In this document: piece by piece, positions 7,956 to 15,371 of the stretch
Position numbering within the stretch: the stretch's first letter is position 1
How the letters are laid out: each line of letters opens with the position of its first letter
Origin: an uncultured Chlorobiaceae bacterium
Lineage (GTDB): Bacteria > Bacteroidota > Chlorobiia > Chlorobiales > Chlorobiaceae
Length of the DNA stretch: 41,846 bases
Assembly: GCA_903994525.1 (NCBI GenBank)
Contig: CAJEXW010000022.1
Location: forward strand, 1-41,846
Direction: 5' to 3'
Notes under the pieces: model-generated
Told to the model about the DNA's origin: nothing
The model's database searches: none
The model's input: only the letters and a program-made list of their open reading frames with translations
Position numbers and translations under genes: made by a program

Positions 7956-8842
7956 ATGGAAATATTAGGCAACGAACAACATAAACTCATTCATGGAGAC
8001 GCGTTAGAAGCACTTCAAACGCTACCGGACAACTCTATTGACTTAATATTTGCCGATCCCCCTTACAACATCGGCAAGAACTTCAACGGACATATTGAAA
8101 AATGGAAAACGGAAAATGCCTACCTGGAATGGTGTTATGTATGGCTTGACCTGTGTATTCAAAAACTGAAACCGGATGGCAGTTTTTATGTCATGACTGC
8201 AACACAGTTTATGCCGTTTTTTGATATTTATCTTCGTAACAAGATTGATATTCTCTCTCGACTTGTTTGGTATTACGACAGTTCAGGAGTCCAGGCAAAA
8301 AATATTACGGTTCAATGTATGAACCGATATTGTTCTGTGTAAAGGATAAGAACAACTATACTTTTAACACAGACGATATTTTGGTAGAGGCAAAATCAGG
8401 AGCAAAACGTAAACTCATTGACTATCGCAAAGCAGTTCCAACAGTGTATAACTCCGAAAAAGTACCTGGAAATGTTTGGGAGTTTGCAAGGGTTCGTTAC
8501 CGTATGGACGAATACGAAAACTATCCGACACAAAAACCAATTGCATTACTTGAACGAATTCTTAAAGCAAGTTCAAACGAAGGAGATTTGGTAATGGATC
8601 CATTTTCCGGGACGTTTACAACTTGCTTTGTCGCCAAAGAACTTGGCCGAAATTTTATTGGTATAGAATTGCAAGACGAGTATGTCAAAATTGGTTTACG
8701 GAGACTGCAATTAGCGAAAGAGTTTAAAGGTGAAAAATTACAAAAGGAAATTCGGACTTTTGAAACTGAAAAGTTAGCTGCAGCACACACCTTACAATTA
8801 TTTGAAGGATCAAATGGAAAATATATTCACAGTAAACATTAA
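7956..8842 (+). pseudogene. yhdJ: YhdJ-like DNA adenine methyltransferase, frameshifted copy 1
   Basis: This is a duplicate of the intact methyltransferase at 12839-13726, nearly identical at base level. It starts at ATG 7956 (MEILGNEQHK) and carries the FADPPYNIGKNF catalytic motif. An A-run at 8297-8302 has six A's where the other copy has seven (13180-13186). The one-base loss ends the first frame at 8340-8342, after about 128 codons. The second half, with the AdoMet-binding DPFSGTFTT motif, continues in another frame to 8842. The break lies in a homopolymer, so slippage could restore it; either a dead gene or a phase-variable one is possible. The 3' end overlaps a restriction-enzyme-like ORF, as in a type II restriction-modification pair. 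Confidence 0.85.
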
Positions 8843-9200
8843 ATTAATTTTAGAAAAAAACTTTGGCAAACATGCTGATGAAATATTCGATAAAAGCCAA
8901 CTTATACAATACATAAACGAAAAAAACCGTTCAGCAAACAAGGGTTCAAAATCTTGTTCAAGTTTTGCAAACCTTTATGCCATCTATGTTATTATAGAGG
9001 ACTATATAGCAAATGGTTATACAAAAAAGAGACTGCCGGTAGAATTGATCTATTTTAAAGAGTATTCGCGAATAGATGAAGCATTTTACAGAGAAAAGCA
9101 GGTGCAACATTGGAGCAGGAAAAAGAAAGAGGCATTGATTGAAGGCAAATATGCTGATTTGCCGGAGCTTGCGAAAAAGATCTGGAAGAAGGAAGCATGA
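8814..9200 (+). pseudogene. Chimera: restriction endonuclease N-terminus fused to GIY-YIG nuclease C-terminus
   Basis: ATG 8814 overlaps the methyltransferase end by 29 bases, as expected for a cognate restriction gene. The first about 68 residues (MENIFTVNIKLILEKNF through FANLYAIYVIIEDYI) look like the N-terminus of a type II restriction endonuclease; I recognise the pattern only loosely. At about 9015 the protein switches to the C-terminal half of a small GIY-YIG endonuclease (YTKKRLPVELIYF, then REKQVQHWSRKKKEALIEG). The same GIY-YIG segment recurs at 15085-15270. The GIY-YIG catalytic N-terminus and the rest of the restriction enzyme are missing, so neither activity is expected. A deletion or recombination joined two gene fragments in frame. 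Confidence 0.7.
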
Positions 9201-9203
9201 ACT

Positions 9204-9465
9204 GGTCGTCGCGCCTCGATACGCGCTTTGCGCTACTCGGCGACCGGCGGCAGTGTAGATGATTGGACACCGAGTAGGCCGAAGGCCGTATCGAGGCGTG
9301 GTCACTTCGATACGCGCTTCGCGCTACTCAGTGACCGGTGGTGGTGGTGTAGAGTTTGGTCACTGAGCAGGCCGCAGGCCTTACCGAAGTGTACTTGGTG
9401 ACCGGTGGTGGCTTGGCTATGTATAGATCGGTCGTTGAGTAGGGCGAAGCCCGTATCGAAACGAC
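9204..9465. repeat. Cluster of five GAGTAG...CGTATCGA palindromic repeats
   Basis: Five imperfect palindromes of about 37-48 bp lie in alternating orientation at about 9204-9247, 9264-9302, 9301-9338, 9358-9404 and 9429-9465. The unit is a hairpin with outer arms such as GTCGTT/AACGAC or GGTCAC/GTGACC and a GC-rich inner stem (GCGCG, GGCC or GGGC) around a short AA or TT loop. The cluster starts 4 bp after the stop of the GIY-YIG chimera and fills the gap before the BRO-N gene. Similar units lie at 10390-10430, 12602-12750 and 15269-15307. Confidence 0.9.
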
Positions 9466-9534
9466 TTGTATCTACCAAGGATATATAAAGAAATGCGATA
9501 TGGGATAAATTCCCCTCACCAAACAAATTTTAGC

Positions 9535-10368
9535 ATGACCAATATCAAACTGTTTGAAGAAAAAAAAGTGCGAAGCCACTGGGATGCCGAAACCGAGGTT
9601 TGGTACTTCTCAGTAATTGATGTCGTTGAAATATTAACAGACAGTCCCAGACCCAGAAAATATTGGAATGCGCTGAAAACAAAACTACAAGCAGAAGGAA
9701 ATGAAACGTCCCAAAAATTGGGACAGTTGAAAATGCAGGCAGAAGACGGAAAAATGCGGGAAACAGATGTCGCTGATACAGCAACATTGCTGCGGATTAT
9801 TCAGTCCATCCCTTCGCCCAAAGCAGAACCCTTTAAACAATGGCTGGCGAAGGTAGGTTACGAACGGATGCAGGAGATAAATGACCCATCATTGGGTATG
9901 GATAGAGCTCGTGGAAACTGGCAGAAAATGGGGCGTAGCGAAAAATGGATTCAGCAACGCATGACCGGGCAGGAAACCCGAAACAAACTCACTGATTATT
10001 GGAAAGATGCAGGTATAAAAGAAAAAGATAAGTTCGCTATGCTTACCAACATCATTCATAAAGAGTGGACTGAGTTAACGGTAAAGGAGCACAAACAATT
10101 AAAAGGGTTGGAATGGCAGAATCTTCGTGACCACATGAGTGAAGCCGAATTGATTTTTACGGCATTGGCAGAACTTTCAACCCGTCAAATTGCGGATAGT
10201 GAAAAAGCAAAAGGCTTAACCGAGAATGCAAAAGCAAGTAAAAAAGGTGGATCTGTAGCCAAAAATGCACGCAAAGAATTGGAAGCTAAAACCGGCAAAT
10301 CCGTTATAACAGGTGAGAATTTTCTGCCTCCTTCAAGAGAAAGGGATCATCCTAAGATAAAAGATTGA
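9535..10368 (+). CDS. BRO-N domain protein (DinD-like antirepressor family)
   Basis: The 277-residue product starts at ATG 9535 (MTNIKLFEEKKVRSHWD). The frame is open 23 codons earlier, but that part lies next to the palindromic repeats. The N-terminal half is a BRO-N domain with the characteristic WYFSVIDVVEILTDSPRPRKYW and DVADTATLLRIIQSIPSPKAEPFKQWLAKVG. The rest resembles DNA-damage-inducible protein D, with a Gly/Lys-rich tail including KGGSVAKNARKELEAKTGK. BRO-N domains bind DNA and are common in phages, plasmids and mobile islands. Its role here is unknown; regulation of island genes is one possibility. The full family length is present, so it may be functional. Confidence 0.8.
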   Translation: MTNIKLFEEKKVRSHWDAETEVWYFSVIDVVEILTDSPRPRKYWNALKTKLQAEGNETSQKLGQLKMQAEDGKMRETDVADTATLLRIIQSIPSPKAEPFKQWLAKVGYERMQEINDPSLGMDRARGNWQKMGRSEKWIQQRMTGQETRNKLTDYWKDAGIKEKDKFAMLTNIIHKEWTELTVKEHKQLKGLEWQNLRDHMSEAELIFTALAELSTRQIADSEKAKGLTENAKASKKGGSVAKNARKELEAKTGKSVITGENFLPPSRERDHPKIKD

Positions 10369-10389
10369 ATATGTTCATATTAGTGCTGG

Positions 10390-10430
10390 ATTCTGAGTAA
10401 ACCGCAGGCCGTATCGAAGTGTAATCATTC
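10390..10430 (+). repeat. Degenerate copy of the GAGTAG...CGTATCGA palindrome
   Basis: The sequence CTGAGTAAACCGCAGGCCGT followed by ATCGAAGTG resembles the repeat units at 9204-9465. It is weakly palindromic and looks eroded. It lies 21 bases after the BRO-N stop. Confidence 0.55.
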
Positions 10431-10567
10431 ACCGGTTCTATAATCATAACCCGAAAGTTGGTGTTTCATGCGTATCAGGCAGGGATTTAGTACATCCAGG
10501 GGAGGTTCATATTGGAAATGATACTTCAAGTTGATTGATAATTTTGAATACATAAAATACTGTTACC

Positions 10568-10786
10568 ATGGGTATCGCCACAATTGACATTAAAAATAAT
10601 AAAGGATCTCAAGCCATCAGGATTCCGAAGCAAATGCGGATAAATGATGATAAAGTGTACCTCAAGAATGTTGGTAATACACTTTATCTTATTCCATATC
10701 ATAGCCCCTGGCAGAATTTGATTGACAGTACAGATTTTTTTACAGCAGACTTTATGGATGAAAGAGACCAGCCAGCTCAACAATAA
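10568..10786 (+). CDS. VapB/VagC-type antitoxin, no toxin partner
   Basis: This 72-residue protein is of the SpoVT/AbrB-fold VapB (VagC) type. The N-terminal swapped-hairpin DNA-binding motif reads IKNNKGSQAIRIPKQMRI, followed by VYLKNVGNTLYLIPY and the short C-terminal tail that normally wraps its toxin (PWQNLIDSTDFF, FMDERDQP). A PIN-domain VapC would be expected directly downstream, but the next gene is an AAA ATPase 66 bp away. It is therefore an orphan antitoxin, or it has been taken over as a regulator of the ATPase pair. The frame and length are intact. Confidence 0.75.
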   Translation: MGIATIDIKNNKGSQAIRIPKQMRINDDKVYLKNVGNTLYLIPYHSPWQNLIDSTDFFTADFMDERDQPAQQ

Positions 10787-10852
10787 AGGGAATCTTTAGA
10801 CTAATGGAATACAATGGTACGGAGAAAACCAGAATCCAGTAAATGATGTGAA

Positions 10853-12094
10853 ATGAGCAGAATAAGAATAAAGAATTTTGGACCAATCAAGGAAGGTTGT
10901 CAGGAGAATGATGGCTGGATTGATATAAGGAAAGTTACACTATTTATCGGTAATCAGGGTAGTGGAAAGAGTACCATAGCAAAGTTGATTTCAACATTTT
11001 TCTGGATGGAAAAAGCATTAACCCGAGGTGATTATAAACCAAAAGATTTTACAGATTACAATCGTTTCAGAAAGACCTATTGTGCTTATCATCGTCTTGA
11101 AAATTACTTTTTTGATATAAAGGGTAACGATATTGCGGAAATAGAGTTTCAGGGAGACTCTTATTATTTTAAATATGCTGATGGGAATTTACTGATTAAC
11201 GAAATTGCCGAGAGAGGTAACTACGCTTTGCCGCAAATAATGTATGTGCCGGCTGAAAGAAATTTTATTGCTAATGTTAAAACGCCAAAAGCCTTAAAGC
11301 TTACATCTGATTCATTAGTTGAGTTTGTTACAGAGTTTGACAATGCAAAAAATGAGATGAAAGGTGCGATAAAATTACCTATAAATGAAGATGTTTATGT
11401 TGAGTATCAACAATTAAATGACATTGTCTATGTTAAAGGAAATAATTATAAAATTCAACTGAGAGAGGCCTCATCAGGATTTCAGTCGATTGTCCCACTT
11501 TACCTTGTTTCAAGGTTTTTAGCAAACTCTGTAAAGAAACAATCTGACATTTCAAGCAATATGAGTAGCGAAGAGATGGAAAGATTTCGGAAGGGAGTTG
11601 AGGAGATATGGGCAAACGACTCACTGTCAGAAGAGCAACGAAGGGTAGCTCTATCGGTCTTATCCTCAAAGTTTAATAAAACGGCCTTTATTAATATAGT
11701 TGAAGAGCCAGAACAGAATTTATTTCCAGCGTCACAACGGGAAATACTTTATAGTTTACTGGAATTCAACAACATGAATACTTTAAACAGGTTAATTATT
11801 ACAACGCACAGCCCTTACCTTATTAATTATATAACGCTTGCGATCAAAGCTCATGCCTTAAAGTGTAAAGTCACAACAGATGATCACTCTAAACGATTGA
11901 ATGAGATTGTTCCTCTTGTGGCTACTGTTCATGCAGATGATATAGCAATATATGAACTTGATGAGTTGCATGGTTCAGTACGAAGGTTGAGCAGTTATGA
12001 GGGTATTCCATCAGACAGGAACTATCTGAATCAATATCTTGGTGCGGGCAATGAACTTTTTGACTCACTGCTTGCCATTGAAGAGGAGCTATGA
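10853..12094 (+). CDS. AAA-family (SMC/OLD-like) ATPase, first gene of a coupled pair
   Basis: The 413-residue ATPase has RecF/OLD-like architecture. IRIKNFGPI and the Walker A IGNQGSGKST (residues 32-41) lie at the N-terminus. An ABC-signature-like SSGFQS is at about 207-212. Walker B reads INIVEEPEQNLFP at about 281-293, with acidic residues 284-285. A switch histidine lies in TTHSPYLIN (His 319). There is no TOPRIM domain after it, unlike classical OLD, and the last 90 residues are non-catalytic. Such ATPases act as sensors in anti-phage systems. The stop overlaps the start of the next gene in an ATGA (12091-12094), so the two proteins are co-translated and probably form a complex. A defence role is inferred from architecture and neighbourhood. 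Confidence 0.8.
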   Translation: MSRIRIKNFGPIKEGCQENDGWIDIRKVTLFIGNQGSGKSTIAKLISTFFWMEKALTRGDYKPKDFTDYNRFRKTYCAYHRLENYFFDIKGNDIAEIEFQGDSYYFKYADGNLLINEIAERGNYALPQIMYVPAERNFIANVKTPKALKLTSDSLVEFVTEFDNAKNEMKGAIKLPINEDVYVEYQQLNDIVYVKGNNYKIQLREASSGFQSIVPLYLVSRFLANSVKKQSDISSNMSSEEMERFRKGVEEIWANDSLSEEQRRVALSVLSSKFNKTAFINIVEEPEQNLFPASQREILYSLLEFNNMNTLNRLIITTHSPYLINYITLAIKAHALKCKVTTDDHSKRLNEIVPLVATVHADDIAIYELDELHGSVRRLSSYEGIPSDRNYLNQYLGAGNELFDSLLAIEEEL

Positions 12095-12594
12095 GTGTAA
12101 ATTATTTTCTGGCAGAGTGTCAGTTCATCACCAAAGCAAAGCGATTTGGTTTGGTTGATACTGAAGATCAATCACCGACAACCGTTTCTTTCGATAATGA
12201 TGATCGCTGGAATGCGACGGTGATCAACAATAACTCAATCGAAATTCTTTTTACAGCGATTGGTAATTGTATTGAGATATGGCGTGAAAGTGGAGAGATG
12301 GAGAGCCGTTGTGATGCCATGTTGATGTATGGTGTTACACTGTTATTTGTCGAGTTGAAAAATAAGAGAGGTTCTTGGCAATCTGAAGGGTTGCAGCAGA
12401 TTGAGGCAACCATGAAACGGATGATCGTGGAGAATCCGGCATTGTTCAATAATTTTCCACGACGAAAGGCCGTTGTTGCCAATGCCAGGCATCAGTTTCC
12501 CTGCTTTCATGCAGCAAATCTTGAACAGCGGGAATATTTCTGGAAAACCTATAGAACAAGAGTACAGTTTGATGCAGAGATTGTGGTTGAGTAG
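12091..12594 (+). CDS. PD-(D/E)xK-like partner of the AAA ATPase
   Basis: This 167-residue protein is encoded with a 4-bp ATGA overlap behind the ATPase. It resembles no well-known family. The segment RCDAMLMYGVTLLFVELKNK has Asp 75, then Glu 88-x-Lys 90 at the end of a hydrophobic strand, followed by a helix with GLQQIEATMKRMI. That is the layout of the PD-(D/E)xK nuclease core. A cysteine-containing C-terminal part ends RVQFDAEIVVE. The inferred role is the effector nuclease triggered by the ATPase. The alternative is a non-catalytic accessory protein using the same fold. The island position supports defence. Confidence 0.65.
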   Translation: MSVNYFLAECQFITKAKRFGLVDTEDQSPTTVSFDNDDRWNATVINNNSIEILFTAIGNCIEIWRESGEMESRCDAMLMYGVTLLFVELKNKRGSWQSEGLQQIEATMKRMIVENPALFNNFPRRKAVVANARHQFPCFHAANLEQREYFWKTYRTRVQFDAEIVVE

Positions 12595-12601
12595 CTATTT
12601 T

Positions 12602-12750
12602 CGGTCGCCGAGTAGGCCGGAGGCCTTATCGAGGCGCAGGGTTGGCGAGAAGGTCACCTCGATACGCGCTACTCGGTGACCGGCAGCGGTGGAGTAGAGT
12701 TTGGACACTGAGTAGGCCGAAGGCCGTCTCGAAGTGTACTCGGTGACCGG
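12602..12750. repeat. Cluster of three GAGTAG...CGTATCGA palindromic repeats
   Basis: Units lie at about 12602-12637, 12651-12682 and 12703-12750, beginning 8 bases after the stop of the ATPase partner. They share AGTAGGCCGAAGGCCGTNTCG-type cores and GGTGACCGG ends with the other clusters. The middle unit has lost part of its hairpin. They fill most of the 244-bp gap before the second methyltransferase copy. Confidence 0.85.
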
Positions 12751-12838
12751 ACTGTGGTGTATTGAAGCTTCGGTTATATTACAGAGTGAGTTGTCAGACT
12801 TTTCATGTAACTTGCAGTACAATTCTCAATTGAAACCA

Positions 12839-13726
12839 ATGGATATATTAGGAAGCGAACAACATAAAATCATTCATGGAGACGCGTTAGAAGCACTTCG
12901 AATGCTACCGGACAACTCTGTGGACTTAATATTTGCCGATCCCCCTTACAACATCGGCAAGAACTTCAACGGACATATTGAAAAATGGAAAACGGAAGAT
13001 GCCTACCTGGAATGGTGTTATGTATGGCTTGACCTGTGTATTCAAAAACTGAAACCGGATGGCAGTTTTTATGTCATGACAGCAACGCAGTTTATGCCGT
13101 TTTTTGATATTTATCTTCGTAACAAGATTGATATTCTCTCTCGACTGGTTTGGTATTACGACAGTTCAGGAGTTCAGGCAAAAAAATATTACGGTTCAAT
13201 GTATGAACCGATATTGTTCTGTGTAAAGGATAAGAACAAGTATACCTTTAACACAGACGATATTTTGGTAGAGGCAAAAACAGGAGCAAAACGTAAACTC
13301 ATTGACTATCGCAAATCAGTGCCAACAGTTTATAACTCCGAAAAAGTGCCAGGAAATGTTTGGGAGTTTGCAAGAGTTCGTTACCGTATGGACGAATACG
13401 AAAACCATCCAACACAAAAACCAATTGCATTACTTGAACGAATTATTAAAGCAAGTTCAAACGAAGGAGATTTGGTAATGGATCCATTTTCCGGGACGTT
13501 TACAACTTGCTTTGTCGCCAAAGAACTTGGCCGAAACTTTATTGGCATAGAACTACAAGACGAGTATGTCAAAATTGGTTTACGGAGATTGCAATTAGCC
13601 AAAGAGTTTAAAGGTGAAAAATTACAAAAGGAAATTCGGACTTTTGAAACTGAAAAGTTAGCTGCAGCAAACACCTTACAATTATTTGAAGGATCAAATG
13701 GAAAATATATTCACAGTAAACATTAA
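12839..13726 (+). CDS. yhdJ: YhdJ-like DNA adenine methyltransferase, intact copy 2
   Basis: The 295-residue N6-adenine methyltransferase has the beta-class motif order. The catalytic DPPY (residues 34-37, in IFADPPYNIGKNFNG) comes first, then the central target-recognition region, then the AdoMet site DPFSGTFTT at about 215. It closely follows the pattern of Escherichia coli YhdJ, which methylates ATGCAT, including YDSSGVQAKKYYGSMYEPIL and ENHPTQKPIALL. The target site here is therefore predicted to be ATGCAT. I chose ATG 12839; the frame extends upstream but similarity to copy 1 begins here. The downstream restriction gene survives only as its first codons, interrupted by a small palindromic element, so this is an orphan methyltransferase. 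An A7 run at 13180-13186 is the site mutated in copy 1. Confidence 0.9.
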   Translation: MDILGSEQHKIIHGDALEALRMLPDNSVDLIFADPPYNIGKNFNGHIEKWKTEDAYLEWCYVWLDLCIQKLKPDGSFYVMTATQFMPFFDIYLRNKIDILSRLVWYYDSSGVQAKKYYGSMYEPILFCVKDKNKYTFNTDDILVEAKTGAKRKLIDYRKSVPTVYNSEKVPGNVWEFARVRYRMDEYENHPTQKPIALLERIIKASSNEGDLVMDPFSGTFTTCFVAKELGRNFIGIELQDEYVKIGLRRLQLAKEFKGEKLQKEIRTFETEKLAAANTLQLFEGSNGKYIHSKH

Positions 13727-13729
13727 ATC

Positions 13730-13819
13730 TCTATGGGTCATATTCCCCGCCTCTTGAGGCGTAAAGTATGATAGAGTTTTCTTCAAAATACCCCGCTGCT
13801 TGCGGCGGGGTTCTTTATA
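13730..13819 (+). repeat. Two-hairpin mobile repeat, copy A
   Basis: About 90 bp begin TCTATGGGTCAT. A first hairpin (CCCCGCCTCTTGAGGCG) and a second, stronger one (CCCCGC...GCGGGG, about 13787-13810) follow, then TTCTTTAT. It is inserted after the tenth codon of the restriction endonuclease frame that continues intact at 8814 in copy 1. A relative lies at 14734-14825. The second hairpin with its T-rich tail could also act as a terminator for the methyltransferase. A smaller hairpin (CTGCTTGCGGCAG) follows at about 13833-13846. Confidence 0.7.
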
Positions 13820-13881
13820 TACAATATTTGATACTGCTTGCGGCAGCGGGCATTTAAAGTGGAAACCAAGCACAAAAAAAA

Positions 13882-15002
13882 ATGAGAGAAACGCCGAGTA
13901 ATGACAGACACTATTCAGATTGGCTGAAAGGGGTAAAAGAACGAATAAGGGTCGCCCGAATAAAAGTTGCTCATGCTGCTAATAACGAGTTGTTGTTATT
14001 TTATTTTGATTTAGGAAAAATGATAAACGATCTTTCGGTTACTGTCCAATGGGGCAACAATTGGCTCCAGAATTTGTCGAAAGATTTGCGGGATGAATTT
14101 CCAGATATGGAGGGTTTTTCTAAAACAAACTTATACAATATCAAGCGTTTGTATCAATATTATAAATAGGATGAATTTTTCCACCAAGCTGGTGGAAAAA
14201 TTCCATGGCGACATCACGTAGAGATATTTACAAAATCTCATTCGCTGAACGAGGCGCATTTTTATATTATAGAAACAATTGAAAACGGTTGGAGTAGAGA
14301 TGTCTTAGCCATACAAATTAAATCTCAATTGTATCAAAGGCAAGGCAAAAGTATCAGTAATTTCAGTAAAACATTACCCGAACCGCTTTCTGATTTGGCT
14401 CAACAATCACTCAAAGATCCCTATGTTTTTGATTTTCTGACAATGACGAAACCTTTTCACGAAAAAGATATAGAAAGACAATTGATGTTGCATCTTACAA
14501 AGTTTTTATTGGAATTAGGTAAAGGATTTGCATTTGTGGGACAACAATATCACCTGGAAGTAGGAGAAACAGATTATTATATAGACCTTTTGTTTTATCA
14601 CATAAAACTTAAATGCTATGTTGTGATAGAGTTAAAAAACACCAAATTTATTCCAGAATATGCCGAAAAGTTAAATTTTTACCTTTCAGCAGTAGATAGC
14701 CTGGTTAAGTCAGATACCGATCAACCTTCAATCTCTATGGGTGGATTCCCCGAAGCTCTGCTTCGTGAAGAAGAGATCATCAATGAATTAATACCTCGTA
14801 GCTCTGCTGCGAGGATGTTTTATTAGGAATTTTGCTTTGCAGGGACAAGAATAACTTTGAAACCGAGTTTGCTCTGCGAGACATCAATAAACCGATGGGT
14901 GTAAGCGAATTTCAACTCACAGAAATCTTGCCTGATGAACTAAAATCGAGTTTGCCCAGTATTGAAGAAATTGAAAATGAATTTAATAAATGTATATCTT
15001 AA
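13882..15002 (+). pseudogene. DUF1016 (YhcG-type) PD-(D/E)xK nuclease, broken
   Basis: The gene encodes a DUF1016 protein: an N-terminal helical domain (YSDWLKGVKERIRVARIKVA...FSKTNLYNIKRLYQYY) and a C-terminal nuclease domain (QYHLEVGETDYYIDLLFYH, YVVIELKNTKFIPEYAEKLNFYL) with the PD-(D/E)xK residues. Two lesions are visible. An in-frame TAG at 14167-14169 interrupts it after 95 codons; the frame stays open on both sides. A 92-bp repeat element at 14734-14825 then splits DQPSI from GILLCRDKNNFETEFALRD. After the element the original frame resumes and ends at TAA 15000-15002. DUF1016 proteins are often linked to restriction or other mobile defence loci. The gene is dead unless the TAG is read through. 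Confidence 0.85.
14734..14825 (+). repeat. Two-hairpin mobile repeat, copy B, inside the DUF1016 gene
   Basis: This 92-bp insert has exact edges defined by the host gene: codons for Pro-Ser-Ile end at 14733 and Gly-Ile-Leu-Leu resumes at 14826. It starts TCTATGGGTGGATTCCCCG and contains hairpins around CGAAGCTCTGCTTCG and CGTAGCTCTGCTGCG. It ends TTTTATTA. The start matches copy A (TCTATGGGT...ATTCCCCG) and the rest is related. Both copies entered coding sequence immediately after ATC or AAA-like A/T-rich codons. No target duplication is obvious. Confidence 0.75.
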
Positions 15003-15285
15003 AATGTTTTGATGGTAGCTATTATGCCGGAAGTGCCGTCATTTTGTAAATCATTCCTATCAACATCAGCATGGCGAGGGTGCAAATTATACAAAAAAGA
15101 GAGTGCCGGTTGAATTGATCTATTTTGAAGAGTATTTGCAAATAGATGAAGCTTTTTACAGAGAAAAGCAGGTGCAGCATTGGAGCAGGAAAAAGAAAAA
15201 AGCATTGATTGACGGTAAATATTCTGATTTGCCGGAGCTTGCGAAAAAGGTATGGAAGAAGAAGCATGAATCGGTCGTTGAGTAG
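14990..15285 (+). pseudogene. Small GIY-YIG endonuclease, frameshifted
   Basis: ATG 14990 overlaps the DUF1016 end by 13 bases. The first residues, MYILKCFDGSYYAGSA, form the GIY-YIG catalytic strand pair (here YIL...YYAGS). A frameshift near 15040-15050 then moves the frame, and coding continues as SYQHQHGEGANYTKKRVPVELIYF and on to WSRKKKKALIDGKYSDLPE. The stop TAG (15283-15285) lies inside a palindromic repeat. The C-terminal two thirds are almost identical to the fused fragment at 9015-9200. Single-domain GIY-YIG proteins of this size are widespread and uncharacterised. This copy is probably inactive. Confidence 0.8.
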
Positions 15286-15307
15286 CGCGAAGCGCGTATC
15301 GAAACGA
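15269..15307 (+). repeat. GAGTAG...CGTATCGA palindrome at the GIY-YIG stop codon
   Basis: This is a clean copy of the repeat: arm CGGTCGTTGAGTAGCGCG, AA loop, arm GCGCGTATCGAAACGAC. The GIY-YIG reading frame ends inside it, its TAG being part of the GAGTAG. It pairs as GTCGTT with AACGAC outside and GCGCG stems inside, with a mismatched middle. Confidence 0.9.
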
Positions 15308-15371
15308 CTGATGTGGGTATAGTTGCTAATTCAGTGCAGTTGGAAATTTTAATTCATTAATATTAAATATA

